Origin: Microbispora corallina
Lineage (GTDB): Bacteria; Actinomycetota; Actinomycetes; Streptosporangiales; Streptosporangiaceae
DNA: 36,812 nucleotides
Assembly (NCBI RefSeq): GCF_016863035.1
Contig: NZ_BOOC01000058.1
Coordinates: forward strand, 1-36,812
Direction of reading: 5' to 3'
The notes below the pieces were generated by a model. That model worked only from the letters and a program-made list of their open reading frames with translations, did not search any database and had not been told where the DNA came from. This document shows positions 7,010 to 14,672 of this stretch, one piece after another (position 1 is the stretch's first letter; each line of letters starts with the position of its first letter). A program made the translations under genes and the position numbers.

Positions 7010-8125
7010 GTGATCCGCCGCACCGCCCGCACGGTCGCCGCCGTGGGCCTGCTCACCGGCCTGCTGATCGGCTTCCCGGCCACCGCCGACGCGTCCGCAC
7101 CCGCCGCGCGCTGCCGGGACCTCACCGTTTCCGTCTCACTCGCCCACGGCCAACCGGCTCGCGACCGGATCTGGGGCCGGCTGTGCACGCCCGCCCACCG
7201 GCCGGCCGCCACGGTACAGGTGCTGATACCGGGTCTGAACTACAGCCACGTGTACTGGGACTTCCCCTACCAGCCCGGTCGCTACTCCTACGTCCGCCGG
7301 GCGAACGAGGCCGGCTACGCGACGTTCGACCTCGACCGCATCGGCATCGGACGCAGTTCGCACCCCGCCGGCGACGAGGTGACCCTGGAGTCCAACGCGT
7401 ACACGATCCACCAGGTGGTCGCCGCACTGCGCGGCGGGGCGATCGCCGGGCGGGGCTTCGGCACCGTGGTGCTCGTCGGCCACTCCTACGGCTCGGAGAT
7501 CGCCAAGCTCGAGTCCGCGACGTACCGGGACGCGGACGCGCTGGTGCTGACCGGCAGCGCGCACACCATCTCGGCCACGGCCCAGCAGGGCCTGGCGCAG
7601 CTCGGCCAGCCCGTCGACCAGGTGCCACGGCTGGCCGCGGAGGTGCCGGCCGGCGACGACGGCTACGTGACCGTGCAGGACGCGCAGCGTCCCGCGTTCA
7701 TGTACAACGTGACCGACGCCGACCCCCGGGTCATCGCACTCGACATCGCGACGAAGGAGACCAACACCCTCGGCGAGCTCAGGACGATCGGCGACGCCAA
7801 CGCGCCGGACGTGACCGCGCAGATCACCGCCCCCATCCTCATCGCGGACGGAGCCGACGACAGGCTCGCCTGCGCACCGGACGCCACCGACTGCACCTCG
7901 GCCGCGACCCTCGCAGCAGCCGAACGCCCCTTCTACCCGCGTTCCCGGGTGGACGCCCTCGTCATCCCCCGCGCCGGCCACGCGATCAACCTGCACCGCA
8001 ACGCCGACCTGGCCTATCGCGGCGTCATCGCCTGGACCCGACACGCCCTCGGCGCCCGGACGGCGTCCGAACAGAGCTCTCGTCTCGGCGCCCTCAATCA
8101 GGGTCGTGGACGCCGCGACGAGTGA
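7010..8125 (+). CDS. Secreted alpha/beta hydrolase
   Basis: GTG 7010 with AGGAGGAA 5 nt upstream gives a 371-residue protein; an upstream start at 6974 would overlap the MDR stop and lacks this site. Residues 1-30 (MIRRTARTVAAVGLLTG...ATADASA) are a Sec signal peptide with an AxA cleavage site. The alpha/beta fold has the nucleophile elbow GHSYGS (about residue 165), an acid in ADGADDRL and the His in RAGHAINLH. Two Cys in CAPDATDC probably form a disulfide outside the cell. It is probably the third gene of the dehalogenase operon (32-nt gap). An esterase or lipase role is likely, but the substrate is unknown. Confidence 0.85.
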   Translation: MIRRTARTVAAVGLLTGLLIGFPATADASAPAARCRDLTVSVSLAHGQPARDRIWGRLCTPAHRPAATVQVLIPGLNYSHVYWDFPYQPGRYSYVRRANEAGYATFDLDRIGIGRSSHPAGDEVTLESNAYTIHQVVAALRGGAIAGRGFGTVVLVGHSYGSEIAKLESATYRDADALVLTGSAHTISATAQQGLAQLGQPVDQVPRLAAEVPAGDDGYVTVQDAQRPAFMYNVTDADPRVIALDIATKETNTLGELRTIGDANAPDVTAQITAPILIADGADDRLACAPDATDCTSAATLAAAERPFYPRSRVDALVIPRAGHAINLHRNADLAYRGVIAWTRHALGARTASEQSSRLGALNQGRGRRDE

Positions 8126-8279
8126 CCCACGTCACGTCCGCGGGCCGTCCCGACGTGCCGGGCTCGTTCGTCGACGCTCTGTAACAGCCACCGCTTCGGG
8201 CCCCGGCCCGGCGGTGAGGCGGTCCCGATGAGGTGACGACCGCCGTCCACACCTTCTCAATCCGGAGAAGAGGAGACCG

Positions 8280-8756
8280 ATGAACGACCTTCAGGCCATC
8301 GCCGACCGCATCGAGATCGAGGCGCTACGCGGCGAGTTCAGCGACGCGGCGATGATGGGCGACCACGACCGCCTCGCGTCGCTGTTCACCCACGACGCCC
8401 TGTACCGGATCCCCGACGCCGGCGTCGAACAAGTCGGCCGTGAGGCGATCCGCGCCGGCACCGGGCAGCTGGCGGAGGCGTGGGAGTTCTTCGTGCAGAC
8501 CACGCACCCGGGCGCGATCCGGATCGACGGCGACACCGCGTCCGGCCGCGCCTACGTCTGCGAGCTCGGGCGTCTGCGCGACGGCGGCTCGATCTTCAAC
8601 TACGCCCTGTTCCACGACCGGTACCGGCGCACCCCGGACGGCTGGAAGTTCGCCGAGCGCGTCTTCGAAGTCAGGTATTTCGACACCAGTCCGCTCGCGG
8701 GCTCACCCGACGTGGCCTGGGCGCCCGCCGGCCCGCCGGCCGGGGACGGATCCTAG
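8280..8756 (+). CDS. SnoaL/NTF2-like protein
   Basis: This 158-residue protein starts at ATG 8280 with AAGAGGAGA just upstream. The sequence has the SnoaL-like cone fold pattern: a long first helix (IEIEALRGEFSDAAMMGDHDRLASLF), THDALYRIPDAG, and late strands RYRRTPDGWKFAERVFEVRYF. Members are small cyclases, isomerases or ligand-binding proteins, and the sequence does not reveal a specific activity. It lies 154 nt after the secreted hydrolase with its own ribosome binding site and may be separately transcribed. Confidence 0.82.
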   Translation: MNDLQAIADRIEIEALRGEFSDAAMMGDHDRLASLFTHDALYRIPDAGVEQVGREAIRAGTGQLAEAWEFFVQTTHPGAIRIDGDTASGRAYVCELGRLRDGGSIFNYALFHDRYRRTPDGWKFAERVFEVRYFDTSPLAGSPDVAWAPAGPPAGDGS

Positions 8757-8792
8757 GCGCGTATCCGGCGTCGCCATGTCCGGCACCTGCGC

Positions 8793-8869
8793 CCCCCTTC
8801 CGTACGGGAGGGGGAGCGCGGCAGGCCGGACCGAGTACCCACGATCCCTTGGGGCTGCGATCCGCAGCC
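8793..8869 (+). terminator. Two hairpins between the SnoaL and LUD genes
   Basis: The near-perfect palindrome at 8793-8814 (CCCCCTTCCG/CGGGAGGGGG around TA) begins 36 nt after the SnoaL stop. A second perfect hairpin, GGCTGCG-ATC-CGCAGCC, is at 8853-8869, 71 nt before the LUD start. The first is a likely terminator without a T tract, which is common in actinomycetes; the second may be an attenuator or operator. Confidence 0.5.
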
Positions 8870-8940
8870 ACCCTCACCACATGGGACCGGGGCGATTGCG
8901 CTCCGGTGTCCGCCCCACCACGACAAGCCTGGGAAGCACC

Positions 8941-9570
8941 ATGACCACATCGATTCCGGCAACGCAGTTCACCGACCCGGCGCCCGCGGAGCGCCTGAAG
9001 AGAGCGGCCGCCGCGCTGACGGCGAACCGTTTCGCCGTCGAAATCCTCGACGACGCCGCCGCCGCACGTATCCGCGTCAAGGACCTGATCCCCGCGGGCG
9101 CCGCCGTCCTGACCGCGTCCAGCGAGACCCTCCGCCTGTCCGGCATCGACGAGGACATCAACGCCAGTGGGCGGTACCAGGCCCTCAGGCCACGCCTGCT
9201 GGCGATGGACCGTGTCACCGAGGCCGACGACATCCGCCGGCTGCTCGCGAGCCCTGACGTCGTCGTGGGCAGCGTCGCCGCGGTCACAGAAACGGGCTCG
9301 CTCGTCGTCCCCTCGGCCAGCGGGAGCCAACTGCCCGCCTACTCCGGCGGAGCCGCCCACGCGATCTGGATCATCGGCGCGCAGAAGGTGGTGCCCGACC
9401 TGAGCGCCGCCCTTCGGCGCGTGGAGGAGCACGCCCTCCCGCTGGAGAACGTCCGCGCCCAGGAGGCCTATGGGCAGCCCAGCGCCGTCAACCGCCTTCT
9501 CGTCCTCAACGCGGAACCCCATCCCGGGCGCGGCACCGTCCTGCTGCTCCGCGAGGCCATCGGATTCTGA
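8941..9570 (+). CDS. LUD-domain protein (LutC/YkgG-like, DUF162), copy 1
   Basis: This 209-residue single-domain protein has ATG 8941 with a GGGAAG site 6 nt upstream. It shows the LUD hallmarks: ETLRLSGIDEDIN, the central VTETGSLV (about residue 114) and GAQKVVPDLSAALRRV. Related proteins work with Fe-S partners in lactate oxidation (LutABC), but no lutA or lutB is present, so a stand-alone metabolic or stress role is more likely. A colinear paralogue of identical length, about 74 percent identical by hand count, lies in opposite orientation at 11093-11722. Confidence 0.88.
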   Translation: MTTSIPATQFTDPAPAERLKRAAAALTANRFAVEILDDAAAARIRVKDLIPAGAAVLTASSETLRLSGIDEDINASGRYQALRPRLLAMDRVTEADDIRRLLASPDVVVGSVAAVTETGSLVVPSASGSQLPAYSGGAAHAIWIIGAQKVVPDLSAALRRVEEHALPLENVRAQEAYGQPSAVNRLLVLNAEPHPGRGTVLLLREAIGF

Positions 9571-9638
9571 AGCACCCAGGTACACCACCCGCCACTGTCC
9601 TGTAGGTGGGACTACGCGGTGGTACCCATAGCAACGGT

Positions 9639-9683
9639 CACAGGGCCGCGGTGCCGGCGGACGGCCACGCCCGCGGCCCTGTG
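9639..9683 (+). terminator. 13-bp perfect hairpin after LUD copy 1
   Basis: CACAGGGCCGCGG (9639-9651) and CCGCGGCCCTGTG (9671-9683) are perfectly complementary around a 19-nt loop, 68 nt after the LUD stop and before the next gene's start. It is most likely an intrinsic terminator without a U tract. Confidence 0.65.
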
Positions 9684-9809
9684 CCATGAGCGCCCGGTCA
9701 TGGTCGGCGGCCCGAGGCCCGGCATGTCGCCTGACATTTCGCGGGGTTGCCTCGTCGGATTGCTGAGAACCGTTCACCACGGGCAAGGCTCGCAAGGGAG
9801 ACCCTCACC

Positions 9810-10493
9810 ATGTCCACGTCCGGACAGCACGCGCCTCACAAGGTCGTCGTCATCGGCGGCGGTTACGCCGGCACGCTCGCGGCCAACCGTCTGCGGACGC
9901 GCGCCGACATCGACATCGCTCTGGTCAATCCCCGCCCTGACTTCGTCGACCGCGTCCGGCTGCACCAGTTCGTGGCCGGCACCGGCGAGGCCACCGTGGA
10001 CTACGGCACTCTGCTGGGCGCGGGAATCCGACTGGTCGTCGACAGCGCCACGCGCATCGACGCCGCCGCCCGCACCGTGCGGCTGGCGTCGGGCCGCGCC
10101 CTGGACTACGACTACGTCGTCTACGCGGTCGGCAGCACCGGCACGGCGCCGTCATCGGTGCCCGGCGCGGCCGACTTCGCGTTCCACGTCGCCGAACTCG
10201 AGTCCGCGCAGCGGCTGCGCGCCAGGCTGGACGAGTTGCCTCCCGATGCTCCGGTCACCGTGGTCGGCGCCGGGTTGACCGGCATCGAGACGGCGGCCGA
10301 ACTGGCCGAGCGGGGACGCAGGGTCGTAGGCGGCCGCATCAGCGCGGCGTACAAGGAGCTGACCTGCAGGCTCGGGGTGTGGAAGATCCGCCGCGAGGCC
10401 CGCAGGCCGGGCTCTCTGTTCTGGCCCAAGGGCGGCCCGCGTCCCGAGCAGCCGGCCTCCGCCGCGCGGGCCCTCACCGGGTCTGCGGGGTGA
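9810..10493 (+). CDS. NDH-2-like FAD/NAD(P) oxidoreductase with an internal deletion
   Basis: The 227-residue reading frame starts at ATG 9810 (AAGGGAG 9 nt upstream). Residues 10-30 hold the FAD-binding Rossmann motif VVVIGGGYAGTLAANRL, DYDYVVYAVGST follows at about 110, and the NAD-binding motif VTVVGAGLTGIETAAELAERG is at about 150-170. Immediately after GRRVV the sequence switches to SAAYKELTCRLGVWKIRREARRPGS, which looks like the C-terminal tail of full-length (about 390-residue) family members. Most of the NAD domain, the second FAD contact and the dimer region are missing. An in-frame internal deletion is inferred, and the product is probably inactive. Such oxidoreductases are often neighbours of ECF41 sigma genes, one of which lies at 11957. 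Confidence 0.75.
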   Translation: MSTSGQHAPHKVVVIGGGYAGTLAANRLRTRADIDIALVNPRPDFVDRVRLHQFVAGTGEATVDYGTLLGAGIRLVVDSATRIDAAARTVRLASGRALDYDYVVYAVGSTGTAPSSVPGAADFAFHVAELESAQRLRARLDELPPDAPVTVVGAGLTGIETAAELAERGRRVVGGRISAAYKELTCRLGVWKIRREARRPGSLFWPKGGPRPEQPASAARALTGSAG

Positions 10494-10521
10494 TCGTCGT
10501 TTCGATCAGTGACAACTCAAG

Positions 10522-10535
10522 ATTCCGTACGGAAT
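10522..10535. promoter_or_regulatory. Perfect 14-bp palindrome before the second SnoaL gene
   Basis: ATTCCGTACGGAAT is fully self-complementary and ends 17 nt before the ATG. The half-site CGGAAT/ATTCCG recurs in the inverted repeat at 11864-11900 between the second LUD gene and the ECF41 sigma gene, suggesting one regulator for both sites. Confidence 0.5.
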
Positions 10536-10552
10536 GAAAGGAATGGATAGCG

Positions 10553-10993
10553 ATGGCTATGCGGCGTGAAGTTGAGGAATCCGAGATCCGGCAGCACATC
10601 GACAGGATCGTCAAAGGCATCCAGGACAAGGATCTCGAGGGCCTGAAGCAGCTCTACGCGACGGACGTCGTGTCCTTCGACGTCGAGCCGCCCCTGGCGC
10701 ATGTGGGGACAGCGGCGAAAATGAAGAACTGGGAGAGGGTGTTCACGACCTTCGAGGACGTGACCTACGAGGTCCGCGACCTGAGGCTTACCGTGGGCGA
10801 CGATGTGGCCTTCGGGCACTTCTTCGGCCGGCTCAGCGGCACGCTGAAGAACGGGACGGCGACGAACGGCATGTGGGTCCGGGGCACTCTTTGTCTCCGG
10901 AAGATCGACGGCAATTGGTTGATCGCGCACGACCAGGTTTCCGTGCCGCTCGACATCGCGACCGGCAAAGGAATGACCGACCTCCAACCCTGA
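10553..10993 (+). CDS. SnoaL-like/NTF2-family protein
   Basis: This 146-residue protein has ATG 10553, with AAAGGAATGG upstream; an in-frame ATG at 10559 is possible. The NTF2-like pattern includes IRQHIDRIVKGIQDKDLEGLKQLYATDVVSFDVEPPL, then EVRDLRLTVGDDVAFGHFFGRL and a terminal WLIAHDQVSVPLD. The last motif is typical of DUF4440/SnoaL_3 proteins. It is not recently duplicated from the SnoaL gene at 8280, as the sequences differ throughout. The function is unknown; it may bind a small hydrophobic molecule. It is transcribed toward the second LUD gene, with a strong hairpin between them. Confidence 0.82.
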   Translation: MAMRREVEESEIRQHIDRIVKGIQDKDLEGLKQLYATDVVSFDVEPPLAHVGTAAKMKNWERVFTTFEDVTYEVRDLRLTVGDDVAFGHFFGRLSGTLKNGTATNGMWVRGTLCLRKIDGNWLIAHDQVSVPLDIATGKGMTDLQP

Positions 10994-11021
10994 CCGGTCG
11001 CAGGGTTTCGCAGGCCGGCGG

Positions 11022-11054
11022 CTCCCCGTGGCATCCGACGGATCCCACGGGGAG
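11022..11054. terminator. Bidirectional terminator hairpin between convergent genes
   Basis: Arms of 16 nt (11022-11037 and 11039-11054) are complementary with one mismatch: CTCCCCGTGG pairs with CCACGGGGAG and ATCCG with CGGAT. It lies 29 nt after the SnoaL stop and 39 nt beyond the stop of the convergent LUD gene, so it can end both transcripts. Confidence 0.75.
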
Positions 11055-11092
11055 GACGGACCACTGCTGCCAGCGTGTGACTCCTGGTGGTC

Positions 11093-11722
11093 TCAGAATC
11101 CGATGGCCTGGCGGAGCAGCAGGACGGTGCCGCGCCCGGGGGAGTATTCCGCGTTGAGGATGAGAATGCGGTTGACGGCGCTCGGCCGTCCATGGAGCGC
11201 CAGAGTCCGGGCCGTCTCCAACGGGAGGCAGTGCTCTTCGACGCGGCGCAGTGCGGTGCCCAGGTCGGGTACCACCTTCTGCGCCCCGACGACCCAGATC
11301 GCGCGGGCGGCGCCGCCCGAGTAGCTGGGTAGCTGGCTTCCGCTGCCCGAGGCGGCCACGAGGGAGCCGGTTTCCGTGACCGCGTGGACGCTTCCCACGA
11401 CGACGTCGGGGATGGCCACCGCCCGCCGGATCTCGTCCGACTGGGTGGCGCGGTCCATGGCCAGGATGCGTGGCTTGACGGCCTGGTACCGCCCGCCGGC
11501 GTTGATGTCGTCGTCGATGCCGGACAGGCGGAGGGTCTCGCTGGCCCCGGTGAGGACACCCGCGCCCTCGGGGATCAGCTCCTTGACGCGGGTGCGCGCG
11601 GCGGCCACGTCGTCGAGGATTTCGACGGTGAAACCGTGTGCCCTCAGCGCGGCGGCCGCCCGCTCCAGGCGCTGCGCGGACGCCGGGGCGACGAACGACG
11701 TCGTCGGTATCGAGGTGGTCAT
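11093..11722 (-). CDS. LUD-domain protein (LutC/YkgG-like, DUF162), copy 2
   Basis: This 209-residue protein starts at ATG 11722, with CCAGGAGACATC directly upstream. It aligns without gaps to LUD copy 1: the start MTTSIP, LSGIDDDINAGGRYQA, VVVGSVHAVTETGSLV, GAQKVVPDLGTALRRVEEH and the end GTVLLLRQAIGF are shared. About 54 of 209 positions differ. It is divergent from the ECF41 sigma gene, with a large inverted repeat between them, so it is a candidate target of that sigma factor or of a repressor binding there. Its enzymatic role is unknown. Confidence 0.88.
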   Translation of the reverse strand: MTTSIPTTSFVAPASAQRLERAAAALRAHGFTVEILDDVAAARTRVKELIPEGAGVLTGASETLRLSGIDDDINAGGRYQAVKPRILAMDRATQSDEIRRAVAIPDVVVGSVHAVTETGSLVAASGSGSQLPSYSGGAARAIWVVGAQKVVPDLGTALRRVEEHCLPLETARTLALHGRPSAVNRILILNAEYSPGRGTVLLLRQAIGF

Positions 11723-11843
11723 GATGTCTCCTGGCCTGCTCGTTGATGTGGCTCAAGGCGCAGGTGGCACGGTGACGGTGGCTTCGGCTCTCGGCCCGAA
11801 GCTCCTTCCGTCCCGGAGGTGTCCCTGGCCGGCTGCGTCTCAG

Positions 11844-11920
11844 CAGTAAGACAACGCAGCCCCCCGGAATGTCAGGTGGCGCGCGGACCTCACATTCCGG
11901 CGCGCTGTCTTGTCTAACTG
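11844..11920. promoter_or_regulatory. Concentric nested inverted repeats between LUD and ECF41 genes
   Basis: The inner repeat has 14-nt arms with one mismatch (11864-11877 and 11887-11900; CCGGAATGT...ACATTCCGG). The outer repeat has 11-nt arms with one mismatch (CAGTAAGACAA at 11844-11854, TTGTCTAACTG at 11910-11920). Both centre on 11882, so the 77-bp site is symmetric. It lies in the divergent region and probably binds a regulator of both genes, or forms a cruciform. Confidence 0.65.
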
Positions 11921-11956
11921 GTGAGGGCACGAGCGAACGAGGGAGCCGGCGACACC

Positions 11957-12895
11957 ATGACCGACCGATCCGGGCCAGGAGATCACCGGACCGATCCGCA
12001 CGTGAGCGCGATCGTGAGCGAATGGCGTCAACTGGCCAATCTCACGTACCGGTTGCTGGGCTCTCTCGCCGAGGCTGAGGATGCCGTCCAGGAGACCTAC
12101 GCCCGCTGGTACGCCATGTCCGCGCAGCAGCAGGACGCCATCGCGTCCCCCCGTGCCTGGCGGGCCACGGTCGCGGGCCGCATCTGCCTGAACGTGCTCG
12201 GCGCGGCGCGGTCGCGGCGCGAGACCTACGTGGGCGAATGGATCCCCGAGCCGCTGCCGGAACGGATGGAGTGGATCACCGAGCGGCCGGGCGGCATCGC
12301 GGTCGACCCGGCCGACCGGGTCACCCTCGACGAGTCGATCAGCATGGCCTTCCTGGTCGTGCTCGACTCGATGACCCCGGCCGAGCGCGTCGCGCTCATC
12401 CTGCACGACGTCTTCCGGTACTCCTTCGCCGAGGTGGCCGAGATCGTCGGCCGCACCCCGGCGGCCTGCCGTCAGCTGGCGTCCTCGGCCCGTCGCCGCA
12501 TCCGTACCGCGCAGGGGCCCGCGACCCCGGCACCCCGCCGGGCCGCCGTCGTCAGCGACTTCAAGCAGGCATGGGAGGCGAAGGACATCGACGCCCTGAT
12601 CGGCCTGCTCGACCCCGACGCCACGGCGATCGCCGACAGCGGTGGCCTCGCCATGGCCTTCATGAGCCCCATCGAAGGCGGCCGGCAGATCGCACGCGCC
12701 TGGATCGAGCTCGCCAGCCGGGCCTCAGCCGGTACGACGATCCTGGAACGCACGGTCAACGGCCAGCCCGGGCTGGTGGCGCAGCAGGACGGGGTGACCG
12801 TGACGGTGTTCGCGTTCGACGTCGCGGGCGACCGCATCAGGCACATATGGGTAGTACGCAACCCGGAGAAACTTCGTCGCTGGACGACAGGCTGA
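11957..12895 (+). CDS. ECF sigma factor, ECF41/SigJ-type with C-terminal SnoaL-like domain
   Basis: ATG 11957 gives 312 residues; a start at 11921 is also open. Sigma-2 is at about residues 15-80 (LTYRLLGSLAEAEDAVQETYARW). The ECF41 linker signature WIPEP at about residue 95 precedes sigma-4 (VLDSMTPAERVALILHDVFRYSFAEVAEIVGRTPAACRQLAS). From about residue 200 a SnoaL-like domain follows and ends in WVVRNPEKLRRW, the NPDKL-type motif of ECF41. In this family the C-terminal domain replaces an anti-sigma factor and modulates activity. The usual partner is a COE-type gene such as an oxidoreductase; the deleted flavoprotein at 9810 may be that partner's remnant. Confidence 0.9.
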   Translation: MTDRSGPGDHRTDPHVSAIVSEWRQLANLTYRLLGSLAEAEDAVQETYARWYAMSAQQQDAIASPRAWRATVAGRICLNVLGAARSRRETYVGEWIPEPLPERMEWITERPGGIAVDPADRVTLDESISMAFLVVLDSMTPAERVALILHDVFRYSFAEVAEIVGRTPAACRQLASSARRRIRTAQGPATPAPRRAAVVSDFKQAWEAKDIDALIGLLDPDATAIADSGGLAMAFMSPIEGGRQIARAWIELASRASAGTTILERTVNGQPGLVAQQDGVTVTVFAFDVAGDRIRHIWVVRNPEKLRRWTTG

Positions 12896-12957
12896 CGCGC
12901 TGAAACTTCGCGAAATATCGGGGAGTATCACGCCGCTGGACCGGGGCCGGAAACGAC

Positions 12958-12997
12958 AAAGCCCCGAGTTGATGACCTACATCTTCTCGGGGCCTTT
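12958..12997 (-). terminator. Terminator hairpin after tRNA-Leu
   Basis: AAAGCCCCGAG (12958-12968) pairs with CTCGGGGCCTTT (12986-12997) around a 17-nt loop. On the minus strand it follows the tRNA 3' end by one base and ends in a short T-rich stretch. It may also terminate the ECF41 sigma transcript from the other side. Confidence 0.75.
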
Positions 12998-12998
12998 C

Positions 12999-13087
12999 TG
13001 GTGTCCGAGGGGGGACTTGAACCCCCATGCCCATCACTGGGCACTAGCACCTCAAGCTAGCGCGTCTGCCTATTCCGCCACCCGGAC
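12999..13087 (-). tRNA. tRNA-Leu (anticodon GAG)
   Basis: The minus strand folds as a class II tRNA. The 7-bp acceptor stem pairs GTCCGGG with CTCGGAC and a 3' CCA is encoded (12999-13001). The anticodon stem CTAGC/GCTAG encloses the loop TTGAGGT with anticodon GAG. A long variable arm (GCCCAGTGATGGGC) and the T-loop GTTCAAGTC are present. It decodes CUC/CUU leucine codons. Confidence 0.95.
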
Positions 13088-13097
13088 GTGGTGCCCT

Positions 13098-13119
13098 ACG
13101 CGGGATCGTCATCCCGCGT
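13098..13119. repeat. Perfect hairpin upstream of tRNA-Leu
   Basis: ACGCGGGAT-CGTC-ATCCCGCGT has 9-bp arms with a 4-nt loop and starts 11 nt from the tRNA 5' end. It could lie in the tRNA leader as a processing signal, or terminate readthrough from the other side. Confidence 0.55.
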
Positions 13120-13279
13120 CGGCTGATACAGGTTAGCACTGTCCCCGCCGTGCTTCATACCGGGATTCCGCCCGTCCGCTCCGTCCCGGACGGGAACCCG
13201 CGCGCGCCCCGGGGGGCAACCTGTGAGGAAATGGAGCATGCGAATCCGGCTCGCCGGCCGGCCGTACGAAGGAGGCGCA

Positions 13280-14578
13280 ATGATCCCGGTGAACGGGGAG
13301 GACGAGGTCGTCGAGCTGTGCCGCGACCTGATCCGGATCGACTCGACGAACGCGGGGGACAACAGCGGCCCCGGAGAACGGCAGGCGGCCGAGTACGTGG
13401 CGGGCAGGCTCGCCGACGTCGGCCTGGAGCCGCGCATCCTCGAGTCCGACAGTGGGCGGGCCAGTGTGATCGCCCGTATCGAGGGGACCGACCGGACACG
13501 GGACGGCCTCCTGCTGCACGGGCACCTCGACGTGGTGCCGTTCGACGCGGCCGACTGGCGGCACCACCCGCTCAGCGGCGAGATCGCCGACGGCTGCGTC
13601 TGGGGGCGCGGCGCCGTGGACATGAAGGACATGGACGCGATGATCCTCGCGGTCGTGCGGCAGCGGCTGAGCGCGGGGCGGCGGCCGTCGCGTGACGTCG
13701 TGCTCGCCTTCACCGCCGACGAGGAGGCGGGCGGCCACTACGGGGCCCAGTGGCTGGTACGGAACCACGCCGATCTGTTCGAGGGCTGCACCGAGGCGAT
13801 CGGCGAGGTCGGCGGGTTCAGCGTGACGATGGGCGACAAGGGCCGGGTGTACCTCATCGAGGCCGCAGAGAAGGGCATCGCCTGGATGCGGCTGACCGCG
13901 AAGGGCCGGGCCGGCCACGGCTCGATGCTGAACGACGAGAACGCGGTGACCGCGCTCGCGGAGGCCGTCGGCCGCCTGGGCCGGTACCGCTGGCCGGTCC
14001 GGCTCACGCCCACGGTCCAGGCGTTCTTCGAGGAGGTCTTCGAGGTCGAGGTGAAGGCCGAGGACGCCGAGGAGGCGGTGGCCGCGCTCGGCCCGCTCGC
14101 CCGCATGATCGGCGCCACGCTGCGCAACACCGTCAACCCCACGATGCTCCAGGCGGGGTACAAGGCCAACGTCATCCCCCAGGTCGCCACCGCCCACGTG
14201 GACGGCCGGTTCCTCCCCGGCTACGAGGACGAGTTCTTCCAGACGGTCGACGAGCTGCTCGGGCCGGACGTCGCCCGCGAGTTCGTCTACCACGACGTGG
14301 CCGTGGAGACCTCGTTCAAGGGCCCGCTGGTCAAGGCGATGGCCGACGCCCTGCAGGAGGAGGACCCGGGGGCCCGGGCCGTGCCGTACACGCTGAGCGG
14401 CGGCACCGACCTCAAGGCGTTCAGCACGCTGGGCATCCGCGGATACGGCTTCGCGCCCCTCCGGCTGCCCGAAGACTTGGACTTCTCCGGGATGTTCCAT
14501 GGCATCGACGAGCGGGTTCCGGTGGATTCGCTCCAGTTTGGCGTACGGGTGCTTGACCGATTCCTCGATTACTGCTGA
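13280..14578 (+). CDS. M20-family zinc metallopeptidase/deacylase
   Basis: ATG 13280 with AAGGAGG 5 nt upstream gives 432 residues; an upstream frame start at 13223 lacks such a site. The M20 zinc-site motifs are in order: GHLDVVP (first His/Asp, about residue 79), GAVDMKD (bridging Asp, about 113), DEEAGG (catalytic Glu pair, about 147) and FHGIDERV near the C-terminus (last His). The insert between about 190 and 310 is the dimerisation lid with KGRAGHGSM. It hydrolyses an N-acyl amino acid or dipeptide in the cytoplasm; the exact substrate is not inferable. It stands alone between tRNA-Leu and the cell-surface genes. Confidence 0.9.
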   Translation: MIPVNGEDEVVELCRDLIRIDSTNAGDNSGPGERQAAEYVAGRLADVGLEPRILESDSGRASVIARIEGTDRTRDGLLLHGHLDVVPFDAADWRHHPLSGEIADGCVWGRGAVDMKDMDAMILAVVRQRLSAGRRPSRDVVLAFTADEEAGGHYGAQWLVRNHADLFEGCTEAIGEVGGFSVTMGDKGRVYLIEAAEKGIAWMRLTAKGRAGHGSMLNDENAVTALAEAVGRLGRYRWPVRLTPTVQAFFEEVFEVEVKAEDAEEAVAALGPLARMIGATLRNTVNPTMLQAGYKANVIPQVATAHVDGRFLPGYEDEFFQTVDELLGPDVAREFVYHDVAVETSFKGPLVKAMADALQEEDPGARAVPYTLSGGTDLKAFSTLGIRGYGFAPLRLPEDLDFSGMFHGIDERVPVDSLQFGVRVLDRFLDYC

Positions 14579-14672
14579 GAAAAGCGTTGCGATCACGTGG
14601 AGTGCCGCTACAGTAACTCTCCGTTGAGGGTTGGATCCGCACCGGGCGGACCCAGCGGACTCGGGAGGTCGC

